From: a virus
Length of the DNA stretch: 41,032 nucleotides
Reading direction: 5' to 3' (one strand)
IMG/VR virus record: IMGVR_UViG_3300028800_000028
Span: 1 to 41,032 of that record
In this document: positions 32,383 to 39,556 of the stretch, piece by piece
Layout of the letters: each line of letters starts with the position of its first letter
How positions within the stretch are numbered: the stretch's first letter is position 1
Position numbers and translations under genes: made by a program
Notes under the pieces: model-generated
Seen by the model: the letters and a program-made list of their open reading frames with translations, nothing else
What the model was told of the DNA's origin: nothing
Database searches by the model: none

Positions 32383-33125
32383 CATTTCTCTCCTATTATC
32401 CTCTTAGTTATTTCCTGTGATTCCGGCGCGAGTCTGACTACCCACATGTTAGTGACCGCCTCATTCTCAGCTATCCATACACCATCCACCAGATGCGCGT
32501 TCATAGGCGCTTCCAGGGTGTGATAATCGTCTATAAAGACATCGTGACCACCAAGCACCTTAATGACCTTCTCCAGCTGCCCCTCAATCTGTAAAAATAT
32601 CTCCTCGATAGCGTTTGTGTTGCCGTCGTGAGCAATCACCAGCAGGTTGGCAGCTATGATTTTCCGCACACTAGCGTTCTTTACACTAAGCCCAGCAATC
32701 GGTAATTTCTTATCGACAGCGGCGCGGTAGGTTAGTATTGCCTGGACATCTGCCTTCGGCAACCGGCGCAGGGCATCTAAGGTGACACGTAGCGAGCCTG
32801 CAACGTCCGAGGTAACCGGAGGGTCATCATCGGGCAGCTCAAGCTCAGGAACGCCAGCAGTAGCCATCAGCTCGCGTGGTGGGCTGGCATTGTGGTAGCG
32901 CGTGTAGAACTTCGGCGTGTCGAAGCGGATAGGTATAGGCTGCTCGCCCTCCAGCCGCTCAAATGCCAGGTGGATTGCCCGTGTGCTCTTGGCATGACAA
33001 CATCTATCGAGCAGCGCCGCAACCACCTTGGCATCGGCATTTATACCGTCGCTATCGCCTATCAGCTTGAATTGCTTGTAGTCGAGCACGAGCATTGTGT
33101 CAAGTAGTTTAGTCAGGGATGGCAT
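32382..33125 (-). CDS. Hypothetical protein, 247 aa (terminase small-subunit/DUF5681-like segment)
   Basis: A 247-residue protein. Residues about 27-62 (DAKVVAALLDRCCHAKSTRAIHLAFERLEGEQPIPI) resemble the helical AxxLLxxAxxGDxxAxxxixxRlEGkp segment of DUF5681/small-terminase-like proteins. The rest, including a helix-rich region at 105-190, is not recognised. It directly follows the SF3 helicase with a 17-bp overlap, so a role in replication is equally possible. Call is tentative. Confidence 0.45.
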   Translation of the reverse strand: MPSLTKLLDTMLVLDYKQFKLIGDSDGINADAKVVAALLDRCCHAKSTRAIHLAFERLEGEQPIPIRFDTPKFYTRYHNASPPRELMATAGVPELELPDDDPPVTSDVAGSLRVTLDALRRLPKADVQAILTYRAAVDKKLPIAGLSVKNASVRKIIAANLLVIAHDGNTNAIEEIFLQIEGQLEKVIKVLGGHDVFIDDYHTLEAPMNAHLVDGVWIAENEAVTNMWVVRLAPESQEITKRIIGEK

Positions 33126-34497
33126 CTAATAGCTCCTGTAAATTTGACTTGGCTGGCCGCGTTTCAGCATAATCCTGCGGCGCATTTATCTGCCGGTAAA
33201 GGCCAAGCCGCATCCCTCCAATCAGCTCTAGGTCAGTGAATGTGTAGCCCTTTTTCACGTAGCGCTTGATGAGCCTGCTCTCTTCGCCGCGCACTGAGGT
33301 CGCGTGGAAATCGTAATCCTCAGTGGCCCGGCGCAGGTGCTGGTTACTGAGCGCCGTGTAGCCATTGTCGATGCACCAATTCTGGTAATCGGTAAAGAGA
33401 TTCCCGTAGGTGTTGAAGCCAAAAATGTACTGGTCGTTCAGCTCGTCGAGGTAAGTGGTCGCGCTGTTGGTGCCGACATCGTAACGCTCTTTCACCTCGG
33501 CGGTATGGTCGTCAAATTTGTAATGATAATCTTGTGCCTTGAGCTGTCTGGCCCACTGCACGAACAGGCCCAAATGCTGCTCATAAAACTCCTTGGTGAA
33601 TGTCCGGTCAATGAATGTCGGGTCGTCGGCAAACTTCGCCTCAAACGGGATGATAAGCGTGCGCCTGCGAGCACCGTCACTCTTATCCGCGAACGTCGGG
33701 ATATTGTTGCAGGAATAGAGGTGGTGCAGCGAGCCATCAATCATAACGCTCTGCTGCGAGTGGAATTTATGCACCGGGAAATCCTCGTGCGTACCGATGG
33801 ATTTGTAGGCTTTGGAGTCCTCAATATAGCCGTCAGATGACTCCTTCACTACGTTCGCCAGGTTGCCATTCAGCACCGGCGCGTCGCGCTCGTCCTCGAT
33901 TTGCTTGATGGTCAGGTTCGCTATGAAGCCGGGGAATAGGTCGTAAATCACCTGCGCCAGCGTGGTCTTGCCGTTGCGCCCAGCACCCTTCCACCAGATA
34001 ACACCAGCCGGTTTGTAGGCCAGAAATATGGGTGCGATTGTCTGCATAATAGTGCCGTAAATCTTGTCATCTCGCTTGGCAATATCGAGCACAAATTCAC
34101 TCACTTCAGGCTCTAATTGGGGCGTATATCGCGTCGCAAAAACACAGTCCTCAGCGGCAATATCCTGCGTAAATTCAACCGCTTTCGTATCCCAGACAAG
34201 TTGTCCCATACGGATATATTGGCTGTATTTTGTGAGGTCGGGCGTGCCAAATTGCATGTAATCCCAGACCTCATTGACGCGCGTTTTAGCGGCCACGCCA
34301 AGCAGTTCATACGCCTTGATTCTGAAGTAATCCTCGGTGATTGGTTGCCAGTAGCCGTTGTCAGCCATGTACACTAACGACCCCTTGAATCGGGCCACTC
34401 TAAGGCTCTTCCCAATGCGAGCAATATCGAGGGTTTTAATCTCCTCTTGCTTACTCTTTGCCGCTGTCGTTTTCTTTGGTACCTGCGCGTCTGCCAT
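33109..34497 (-). CDS. SF3 helicase (D5-like replicative helicase)
   Basis: A 462-residue protein of the D5/SF3 group. Walker A is GAGRNGKTT (171-179), Walker B-like LANVVKESSDG (about 214-224), motif C region HHLYSCNNIPTFADKSDGARRRTLIIPF (about 257-284, N..P plus arginine finger). The C-terminus (350-450) is a winged-helix-like domain of the poxvirus D5 type. The N-terminal 130 residues show no recognisable primase motif. It would unwind the phage origin; no polymerase is encoded, so host replication enzymes must be recruited. An extended -10 TGTTATAAG is present upstream (about 34530). Confidence 0.85.
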   Translation of the reverse strand: MADAQVPKKTTAAKSKQEEIKTLDIARIGKSLRVARFKGSLVYMADNGYWQPITEDYFRIKAYELLGVAAKTRVNEVWDYMQFGTPDLTKYSQYIRMGQLVWDTKAVEFTQDIAAEDCVFATRYTPQLEPEVSEFVLDIAKRDDKIYGTIMQTIAPIFLAYKPAGVIWWKGAGRNGKTTLAQVIYDLFPGFIANLTIKQIEDERDAPVLNGNLANVVKESSDGYIEDSKAYKSIGTHEDFPVHKFHSQQSVMIDGSLHHLYSCNNIPTFADKSDGARRRTLIIPFEAKFADDPTFIDRTFTKEFYEQHLGLFVQWARQLKAQDYHYKFDDHTAEVKERYDVGTNSATTYLDELNDQYIFGFNTYGNLFTDYQNWCIDNGYTALSNQHLRRATEDYDFHATSVRGEESRLIKRYVKKGYTFTDLELIGGMRLGLYRQINAPQDYAETRPAKSNLQELLDAIPD

Positions 34498-34575
34498 TGG
34501 ACTTCAAATTATGGCTGCTGATGTCACTTATAACAAGACTACACATAGGGGTTGTAAATTTAAAACTACGCTAGA

Positions 34576-35559
34576 CTAAAGTAAAAAGCCAGCAAATGGC
34601 TTCTGTCCGGCGTGTGCTTTGACGATTTTTTTGAGGCTGTCATCAATTGCAAATTGATGATAATACCCCCCCGGTTCCTGCCATTTCAAAGCCTTAACCG
34701 GCAACCTCACGAAGCCACATGTCTCATCACGCACCCCTAAACTGAGCAGCAATTCCTCGTCTTTTTTCGTCCAAATTGCGCCACTCACATACTCAACTGA
34801 CTCCTGCAAATTCTCGCGCCAGCCGGTGCCGAAATCGAAGAACTGGCTAATGTGCGTGACCTTCCCGTTGTAGTCGTGCAGCCGCGCTACAGTGAGGTAC
34901 CAGCGCCACGTCAAACCGACCACTGGAGTAACCCGGTGGGCTATGCTAATCCAGCCCTTTTTGTACGGCAATAATTGGCTACCACCATGAATCTCGCCCT
35001 TGTACGATTCGCCCTTGCGTGGCCGTCCGTATTTCACGACCTCTGTCATGGAATAAATGAAGTCAAATGCCTCGGTAGTCTGCGTCGGTGGCGACCAATT
35101 TTTCTCGGTGTGCTTGTACGGCTGGCCGTAGTCATGTAGCAATTTGTAGGTGCCCTGGTCGTAGTTAATCAAAATCTCGCCCTGGGTAATACCTTGCGGC
35201 GTGAATATAACGCCGATGCCATGCAGCCCATCGTAGCGCCAGAAAATCCGCACATCCTCGGTACCGTGCTTCAGCAAGAACTCAGGGCTGCCAGCTTCGG
35301 GCGTAATAAGCTTAAGGTCTGTGACGGCAAGAGTCGTCTCGTTAAGACGACCAACCATGAACCGGCTCGCCTCATTCGCATTCGGGTTATCCGGGTCGAG
35401 ATGCACCGTTAAAGGTAGGAGATCGTGGTGCCGCACGCCTATCCAAACATTGTCCTTATCATCTCTCGTAATAGTCGGATTGTGATTCCATGCTGGTGCC
35501 TCGTGTGGCTCCCACATAGTTACTGGCAAATCCAGGTGCTCAATCGTCCCTATTTTCAT
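34576..35559 (-). CDS. GH130-like five-bladed beta-propeller protein, copy 2
   Basis: A 327-residue paralogue of the gene at 30363. It has HNPTI (26-30), GTEDVRIF (99-106), EKNWSPP (152-158), YSMTEVVK (169-176) and HGGSQLLPYKKGWISIAHRV (191-210), all spaced almost as in copy 1. The catalytic ED pair and KNW are kept in both, so both are probably active. The ATG at 35559 follows AAAGGGCGACGAA. A 40-bp tandem duplication just upstream repeats the start region (MRIRTIEH versus MKIGTIEH). First gene leftward of the origin-like region. Confidence 0.72.
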   Translation of the reverse strand: MKIGTIEHLDLPVTMWEPHEAPAWNHNPTITRDDKDNVWIGVRHHDLLPLTVHLDPDNPNANEASRFMVGRLNETTLAVTDLKLITPEAGSPEFLLKHGTEDVRIFWRYDGLHGIGVIFTPQGITQGEILINYDQGTYKLLHDYGQPYKHTEKNWSPPTQTTEAFDFIYSMTEVVKYGRPRKGESYKGEIHGGSQLLPYKKGWISIAHRVTPVVGLTWRWYLTVARLHDYNGKVTHISQFFDFGTGWRENLQESVEYVSGAIWTKKDEELLLSLGVRDETCGFVRLPVKALKWQEPGGYYHQFAIDDSLKKIVKAHAGQKPFAGFLL

Positions 35560-35615
35560 TTCGTCGCCCTTTCGTGTGCTCAATCGTCCTTATTCTCATT
35601 TCAGCGTCTTTCCGT
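35536..35615. repeat. 40-bp imperfect tandem repeat over the start of GH130-like copy 2
   Basis: Two units, 35536-35575 and 35576-35615, match at 33 of 40 positions. Each holds a purine-rich ribosome-site-like stretch and an ATG (35559 and 35599) followed by codons for MKIGTIEH or MRIRTIEH. The upstream copy runs 19 codons and stops, so it is a decayed duplicate of the gene start. Confidence 0.75.
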
Positions 35616-35880
35616 GATTATGGCAATCATTGTATCACGATACCTGCCTGCGGCGGCCAGCCTGTAATGATTCATGAGAATCTGTAGCGAGAATGGTGGC
35701 GCAGCGTAGACCGTAATACTTTTATTACCTAAACCTTTCGTTAAAATTTTTTCCGCGCCTTATTGTGATATATATAACAACAGTTTTCAAAAACAGCCGC
35801 CCCCAAAATCATAACTATAGTGTTTATGCTATGTATGGTAGTTTGTTTTGGCATTGAATGATAACAACAATACATAATAC

Positions 35881-36072
35881 GAACAAAATACGAACATACA
35901 TAAATGAATGTATCATTCACTGTATACCAGCATTCAGACTATAGTTATATATATACACTACAGGGGTGGTACAGGGGTGAGATATGGGTATGCTATTATT
36001 AAAACTCACATATAAGATATATATATATATGGTTTACATAGAAAGAAAGTATCATTCGTTCGTATTTTGTTC
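35881..36072. repeat. Inverted repeat, 15-bp arms 162 bp apart
   Basis: GAACAAAATACGAAC at 35881-35895 and its perfect complement GTTCGTATTTTGTTC at 36058-36072. A further AATACGAACA lies just upstream as a direct repeat, and TATCATTC flanks both arms. Confidence 0.75.
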
Positions 36073-36130
36073 GCTCCAACACCTAAAAGAAAACCTACTA
36101 TAAAACAAACAGACAAAACTACAATAGCAT

Positions 36131-36199
36131 TTTACACTGGTTTACATTACAAATTTATCACCAACATTTTAGCAAGGATGTTATGTAAACCAGTGTAAA
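36131..36199. repeat. Inverted repeat, 17-bp arms with 35-bp loop
   Basis: TTTACACTGGTTTACAT (36131-36147) and ATGTAAACCAGTGTAAA (36183-36199) are perfect complements. The loop has a smaller nested pair, AACAT and ATGTT. Possible binding sites for an initiator or regulator, or a cruciform. Confidence 0.85.
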
Positions 36200-36225
36200 T
36201 CAATATCACTACTCACAAATTAATA

Positions 36226-36254
36226 TTGCCATTTACTACATTTACAACTATACT
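36226..36254 (+). promoter_or_regulatory. Main rightward early promoter
   Basis: TTGCCA (36226-36231), 17-bp spacer, TATACT (36249-36254); one mismatch in each box. The transcript has a leader of about 20 bases with AGAGGAG before the ATG at 36283. Confidence 0.78.
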
Positions 36255-36282
36255 ATCATTGTAATAAGTAAGAGGAGAATAC

Positions 36283-36552
36283 ATGAAAACACTAAGTGAT
36301 AACTCTATTGAACTTCACAACTACAAACAAAACCGTGAGAAATGCGCCCGCAACACGGCGAAGTACAATGCGTACACTGAATTGATCAGAGTCAATAAAA
36401 TGGAACGCAAATTGATAATCGAAGAGGATGCTATCAATAGACAAAATGACAAATTGCTGACACGTACGGAACGCTTGCGGCAATGGCAACGCTTACATGC
36501 TGACTTGTTAGAATTGACACGCACTAAAATAGAGAAATACATAGAATTATAG
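36283..36552 (+). CDS. Early hypothetical protein, 89 aa, coiled coil
   Basis: An 89-residue, strongly charged, helical protein (NREKCARNTAKYNAYTELIRVNKMERKLIIEEDAINRQNDKLL...), probably a coiled coil over about residues 15-85. First gene of the rightward early operon, with a near-consensus promoter and ribosome site, so it is expected to be among the first proteins made. Function unknown; host takeover or origin binding would suit the place. Confidence 0.65.
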   Translation: MKTLSDNSIELHNYKQNREKCARNTAKYNAYTELIRVNKMERKLIIEEDAINRQNDKLLTRTERLRQWQRLHADLLELTRTKIEKYIEL

Positions 36553-36562
36553 ACAATATCTG

Positions 36563-36591
36563 TTGACATGATACTAAGTGTTAGGCATACT
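36563..36591 (+). promoter_or_regulatory. Leaderless promoter with TTGACATGATAC motif, HNH gene 36598
   Basis: TTGACA (36563-36568, perfect -35), 17-bp spacer beginning TGATAC, CATACT (36586-36591), then AGTGTT and the ATG at 36598: 6-nt spacing. The first 12 bases are the motif shared with 36896 and 40019. Confidence 0.75.
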
Positions 36592-36597
36592 AGTGTT

Positions 36598-36885
36598 ATG
36601 ACACCAAATCAAGTAAACGCTTTGCACCAATATGTCAGACGACACAAACCTATACCTGATAAATGCGAAGAGTGTAACGATAGAGAAGCGTTAGACCTTG
36701 CAAATATCAGTCCAAGCTATAATCCTGATACTTATACTAAAGACATTAGCAACTGGCGTTATTTATGCCGTAATTGCCATGTGAGGTCAGATGGTAGATT
36801 AGCCAAAATGCATGAATCATTATGGTTAAAGCCACGTAAAAGAGACATGAAAACAGGGAAATTCATTAAAACTGTGCATAATTAG
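36598..36885 (+). CDS. HNH-like endonuclease of early region, 95 aa
   Basis: A 95-residue protein with CEECNDREALDLANISPSYNPDTYTKDISNWRYLCRNCHVRSDGR, a compact HNH-type zinc core (CxxC...LANISxxY...DxxxWxxLCxxCH) like that of the gene at 17299. The ATG at 36598 is chosen over an ATG at 36568, which lies inside the -35 box; the promoter is placed so that 36598 is +1. AT-rich codon use differs from the virion genes. Homing or regulatory nuclease. Confidence 0.75.
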   Translation: MTPNQVNALHQYVRRHKPIPDKCEECNDREALDLANISPSYNPDTYTKDISNWRYLCRNCHVRSDGRLAKMHESLWLKPRKRDMKTGKFIKTVHN

Positions 36886-36895
36886 TATGATACGC

Positions 36896-36924
36896 TTGAC
36901 ATGATACCTTGTCTGTGCTAGACT
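36896..36924 (+). promoter_or_regulatory. Strong early promoter with TTGACATGATAC motif
   Basis: TTGACA (36896-36901), 17-bp spacer, extended -10 TGC-TAGACT (36919-36924). It drives a transcript with a leader of about 170 bases before the gene at 37100. ATGATAC is also repeated 16 bp upstream. Confidence 0.8.
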
Positions 36925-36928
36925 GTAT

Positions 36929-37099
36929 GTAGGTTAAACGATAGGACGAATAACAAAGCTATTTAGCAGTTACCTACAATCTACCTACCAGATAATCGTA
37001 AGAAATTGCCACCTACATGTAGGTCACTAGCAGAAACAGCAACGAGTACCGCTAGTAACGATTACCCAAGCTTTCAATAAATCAAGGAGTACACCCACA
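36929..37099 (+). promoter_or_regulatory. Long leader with repeated ACCTAC/GTAGGT elements
   Basis: The untranslated leader between the promoter and the gene at 37100 holds five copies of one hexamer: GTAGGT at 36929, ACCTAC at 36972 and 36983 (11-bp apart), and the perfect palindrome ACCTACATGTAGGT at 37011-37024. A further stem ACTAGC/GCTAGT follows at about 37025-37055. These could be operator sites for a repressor or an RNA structure that controls translation. AAGGAG lies 13 bases before the ATG. Confidence 0.55.
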
Positions 37100-37276
37100 A
37101 TGAGCCGCAAAATTACCAACATGCACGTCGTAAGTGATGACGCAACATTGATTCACACGCAAGGCGGCCAGGCCGTAGCACTTGGAACTATCGAAGAGTT
37201 TGACGGTAAGAAATACCGCGTAATTGATAACTCAGCTTTTAACATCGTAGTTACCTACGAGCCAGTGGAGGAATAA
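37100..37276 (+). CDS. Early hypothetical protein, 58 aa
   Basis: A 58-residue protein (MSRKITNMHVVSDDATLIHTQGGQAVALGTIEEFDGKKYRVIDNSAFNIVVTYEPVEE), likely a small all-beta fold. CAAGGAG lies before the ATG. It stands behind the strongest promoter of the early region and a long structured leader, so it is probably made in quantity. Its own role in regulating that leader is conceivable. No family recognised. Confidence 0.6.
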   Translation: MSRKITNMHVVSDDATLIHTQGGQAVALGTIEEFDGKKYRVIDNSAFNIVVTYEPVEE

Positions 37277-37281
37277 CCCGA

Positions 37282-37557
37282 ATGATAACAACATCAATTA
37301 ACCCAAGCGCTTTACGCTACCTAGCGGATGAGCGTGGTGAAAATGCCGATGATTTTAGCACTAGCATGATTCACGGCTACCACTTTATAAGCACGCCTAG
37401 CCACGGCTATCTAGTTTTAGGTTCCGATGATAACGGCTACAGTGACGCATTAGCAATTTGCCGCAAGAGCAATTACAGTTACCTTCTTAATACGCTGGTG
37501 TTTTTGGAAGAGGATTGCGACGCTACAGAGTTTTTAGCGCTAGGATTGGATAACTAG
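37282..37557 (+). CDS. Early hypothetical protein, 91 aa
   Basis: A 91-residue acidic protein (MITTSINPSALRYLADERGENADDFSTSMIHGYHFISTPSHGYLVLGSDDNGYSDALAICRKSNYSY...), with ribosome site GGAGG in the end of the preceding gene and start 5 bases after its stop. No membrane segment or zinc site. Family unknown. Part of the 37100-38381 cluster of small early proteins, a common place for host-takeover or anti-defence factors. Confidence 0.6.
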   Translation: MITTSINPSALRYLADERGENADDFSTSMIHGYHFISTPSHGYLVLGSDDNGYSDALAICRKSNYSYLLNTLVFLEEDCDATEFLALGLDN

Positions 37558-37559
37558 CC

Positions 37560-37943
37560 ATGAATACGCCAATTAAGCAAACTAGTAAATGGCAGCTGAT
37601 TGCCATAAGCATAAAAGCTTATGAGAATGGGGCAATTTACACCGATACAACGAAACTATTAGAATTTAAGGATTTAACTAAAGAATATTTAACCGTAATT
37701 TACAAACGTGACTATAATGGCATGGTTCTTAAGACCAGCACTGATGATGGTGCTAAAGCTAACAAAGCATTTTCTGGTCGCCACGACACGCTCAGCACTA
37801 GCCATGCGTGCATACTGACCACCAGTAACGACAATGACAGTATTAAGCAAGTGCAAGGTCGCAGCAGCTACCGCATGATAATATCTGACGCGACAACCGG
37901 CGCTAAATTGCTTCTAGTGAAGCCGAAGGGAATCTACTTATGA
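37560..37943 (+). CDS. Early hypothetical protein, 127 aa
   Basis: A 127-residue protein starting 2 bases after the previous stop. It contains YKRDYNGMVLKTSTDDGAKANKAFSGRHDTLSTSHACILTTSNDND and QGRSSYRMIISDATTGAKLLLVKPKG, mixed alpha/beta. No family recognised. The 84-bp gap to the next gene holds only very short frames. Confidence 0.6.
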   Translation: MNTPIKQTSKWQLIAISIKAYENGAIYTDTTKLLEFKDLTKEYLTVIYKRDYNGMVLKTSTDDGAKANKAFSGRHDTLSTSHACILTTSNDNDSIKQVQGRSSYRMIISDATTGAKLLLVKPKGIYL

Positions 37944-38027
37944 TATACAAGACTATTACATCAATGCTTTTATCCGAGATATGAAAGCGCTAGGGGTGAA
38001 GTTTACCATAACCATTGAGGGAAAATG

Positions 38028-38381
38028 ATGGAACAAGAGGTCATATTTTTTGGCAGTTGTCGGATGGACAAAGGCGAAGGGCTACAATACATCACTGATG
38101 CAGTCGGCAGAGCAGCCAAGAACAAGCCGAAGCACGCATTTTTTGATATTGTTGCTAGGCCAGGCAGCGAAGCACAAGCAGCTACGTTGCTCGTCCATTT
38201 CTACCAGTTGGCACTACGACAATTCAAGGATTGCCCGACTAACCAGATATTCGGTGGCGTGAGCAGCAACACTGAAGTGCGGCCAGCAGCTATGGCACTG
38301 GTGCTCATGCAGCAGGTAAGCGGTAATAAGGTACAGTTTCTCGACCAGAACCCTGGCCGCGAGGAAGGTTGGAAGGCATGA
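38028..38381 (+). CDS. Early hypothetical protein, 117 aa
   Basis: A 117-residue protein with GAGGGA before a doubled ATG (38025 or 38028; the second is better spaced). The sequence VIFFGSCRMDKGEGLQYITDAVGRAAKNKPKHAFFDIVARPGSEAQAATLLVHFYQLALRQF alternates strands and helices as in a small Rossmann-like fold. It overlaps the helicase start (ATGA) and may work with it. Family unknown. Confidence 0.6.
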   Translation: MEQEVIFFGSCRMDKGEGLQYITDAVGRAAKNKPKHAFFDIVARPGSEAQAATLLVHFYQLALRQFKDCPTNQIFGGVSSNTEVRPAAMALVLMQQVSGNKVQFLDQNPGREEGWKA

Positions 38382-39556
38382 AACTATACGACTGGCAAGA
38401 AGAGTATCTAAAAACTCTGCCCAGAAATGTGATTATGACGGCCACGCTAGGTAGTGGAAAATCAGCCATGAGCCTAGAACACGCCAAACGCTACAATCCA
38501 GGCTTACCGATTATAGTAGTTGCACCTGCATCTAAAATCCGTACCAAAGACTGGGAGCGTGAGGCTAAAACATGGGGAGCACCATTATACATAGCAAAGT
38601 CTTTTGAAATGTTCCCTAAGCAGCCAATGCTGCCACCAAAATACGTTTTAATAGTGGATGAGGCTACATATATCAAGTCTGCTACTGCAAAGCGCTCTAA
38701 GGCAGTCATACGTGCGGTACAGAGCGCTGCATGTAAGCAATTCATACTGCTATCAGGTACACCATTGCCTAAAGGATGGCAGGACATCCAAACATTTGGC
38801 ATACTGTTCAATTTATGGCGTAATAAGACTGACTTTTTTAGACAACATGTATTGACTGACCGTACCAGAGGGTACCCACGAATTGTGGGTTATAGGAATG
38901 AGGAGCAGCTAAAGCATTATTGGCAAGCCATTTCTAAAGGGTTAGACCATATTTTGGACTTGCCACCGAAGCATGATATTAATGTGGATATAGAACTTAC
39001 GCAGGGACAGCTAAGGTTCTATAGAGAGGTTAAAACCACTCGTGTTACGCCAGAGGGTGAGCTTTTAGACATGCCTAGCAAACTACACGCTTATTTGCGT
39101 CAGTCTCTGAGCCACTACCGTCAAGACGCTTTACGCAATATTCTTGATGACACGCTCGACCATGTGATTGTGTTTTACAACTACAATGTAGAGCGCGATG
39201 CAATCTTGGAAGTGCTAAAAGACTATTCAGACCGGACCGTGTTTGAGCAATCGGGCCACGCTAGTAACCTACCGAATCGTAACAACTGGGAGACTATGGC
39301 ACCAAGCGTGACGATTGCTCAGTACCAGAGCGCTAGTACCGGCATTGAGCTTACGTACGCTCATATAACCGTCTATTATTCGCCCACTTACTCATACGCA
39401 GACTTTGCTCAAAGCTTAGGCAGGACGTACCGTACGGGCCAGAAATATACGACGCTGTACTACTTCTTTAAGTGTAAATATACCATCGACACTCAGGTTT
39501 ATAAGTGTCTAGCTAATCGCCAAAACTTTCAAGATAATTTAGAGGAGGACGACTAA
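38378..39556 (+). CDS. SNF2-family DNA helicase/translocase
   Basis: A 392-residue superfamily 2 helicase of the compact phage SNF2 type. Motif I TLGSGKSAMS (23-32), Ia VVAPASKIRTKDW, motif II VDEATYI (93-99), motif III LLSGTP (124-129), and a second RecA domain with HVIVFYNYNVERDAI and motif VI AQSLGRTYRTGQ. Such helicases remodel protein-DNA complexes and aid replication or recombination. ATG at 38378 is chosen over an in-frame TTG since it overlaps the previous stop and follows GAGGAAGG at good spacing. Confidence 0.9.
   Translation: MKLYDWQEEYLKTLPRNVIMTATLGSGKSAMSLEHAKRYNPGLPIIVVAPASKIRTKDWEREAKTWGAPLYIAKSFEMFPKQPMLPPKYVLIVDEATYIKSATAKRSKAVIRAVQSAACKQFILLSGTPLPKGWQDIQTFGILFNLWRNKTDFFRQHVLTDRTRGYPRIVGYRNEEQLKHYWQAISKGLDHILDLPPKHDINVDIELTQGQLRFYREVKTTRVTPEGELLDMPSKLHAYLRQSLSHYRQDALRNILDDTLDHVIVFYNYNVERDAILEVLKDYSDRTVFEQSGHASNLPNRNNWETMAPSVTIAQYQSASTGIELTYAHITVYYSPTYSYADFAQSLGRTYRTGQKYTTLYYFFKCKYTIDTQVYKCLANRQNFQDNLEEDD

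Larger units (their letters stand above)
35616..36282. other. AT-rich gene-free divergence region, candidate replication origin
   Basis: A 667-bp stretch without a credible gene, from which transcription diverges. It holds: arms GTATC/GATAC around 35631-35642; GTAATA/TATTAC; a tandem ACAGGGGTG at 35960 and 35971 (11-bp period); long TA runs (35946-35957, 36015-36030); a 15-bp perfect inverted repeat (35881-35895 with 36058-36072); a 17-bp perfect inverted repeat (36131-36147 with 36183-36199); and GGTTTACAT repeated at 36031 and 36139 and inverted at 36183. AT-rich runs plus repeated sites near an SF3 helicase gene suggest an origin. Confidence 0.55.

Noticed and set aside
37939-38027. Very short frames in the gap before 38028 (about 14-15 codons each, for example MKALGVKFTITIEGK)
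   Set aside because: Too short and without clear ribosome sites; the 84-bp gap may hold one such peptide but I cannot support it.
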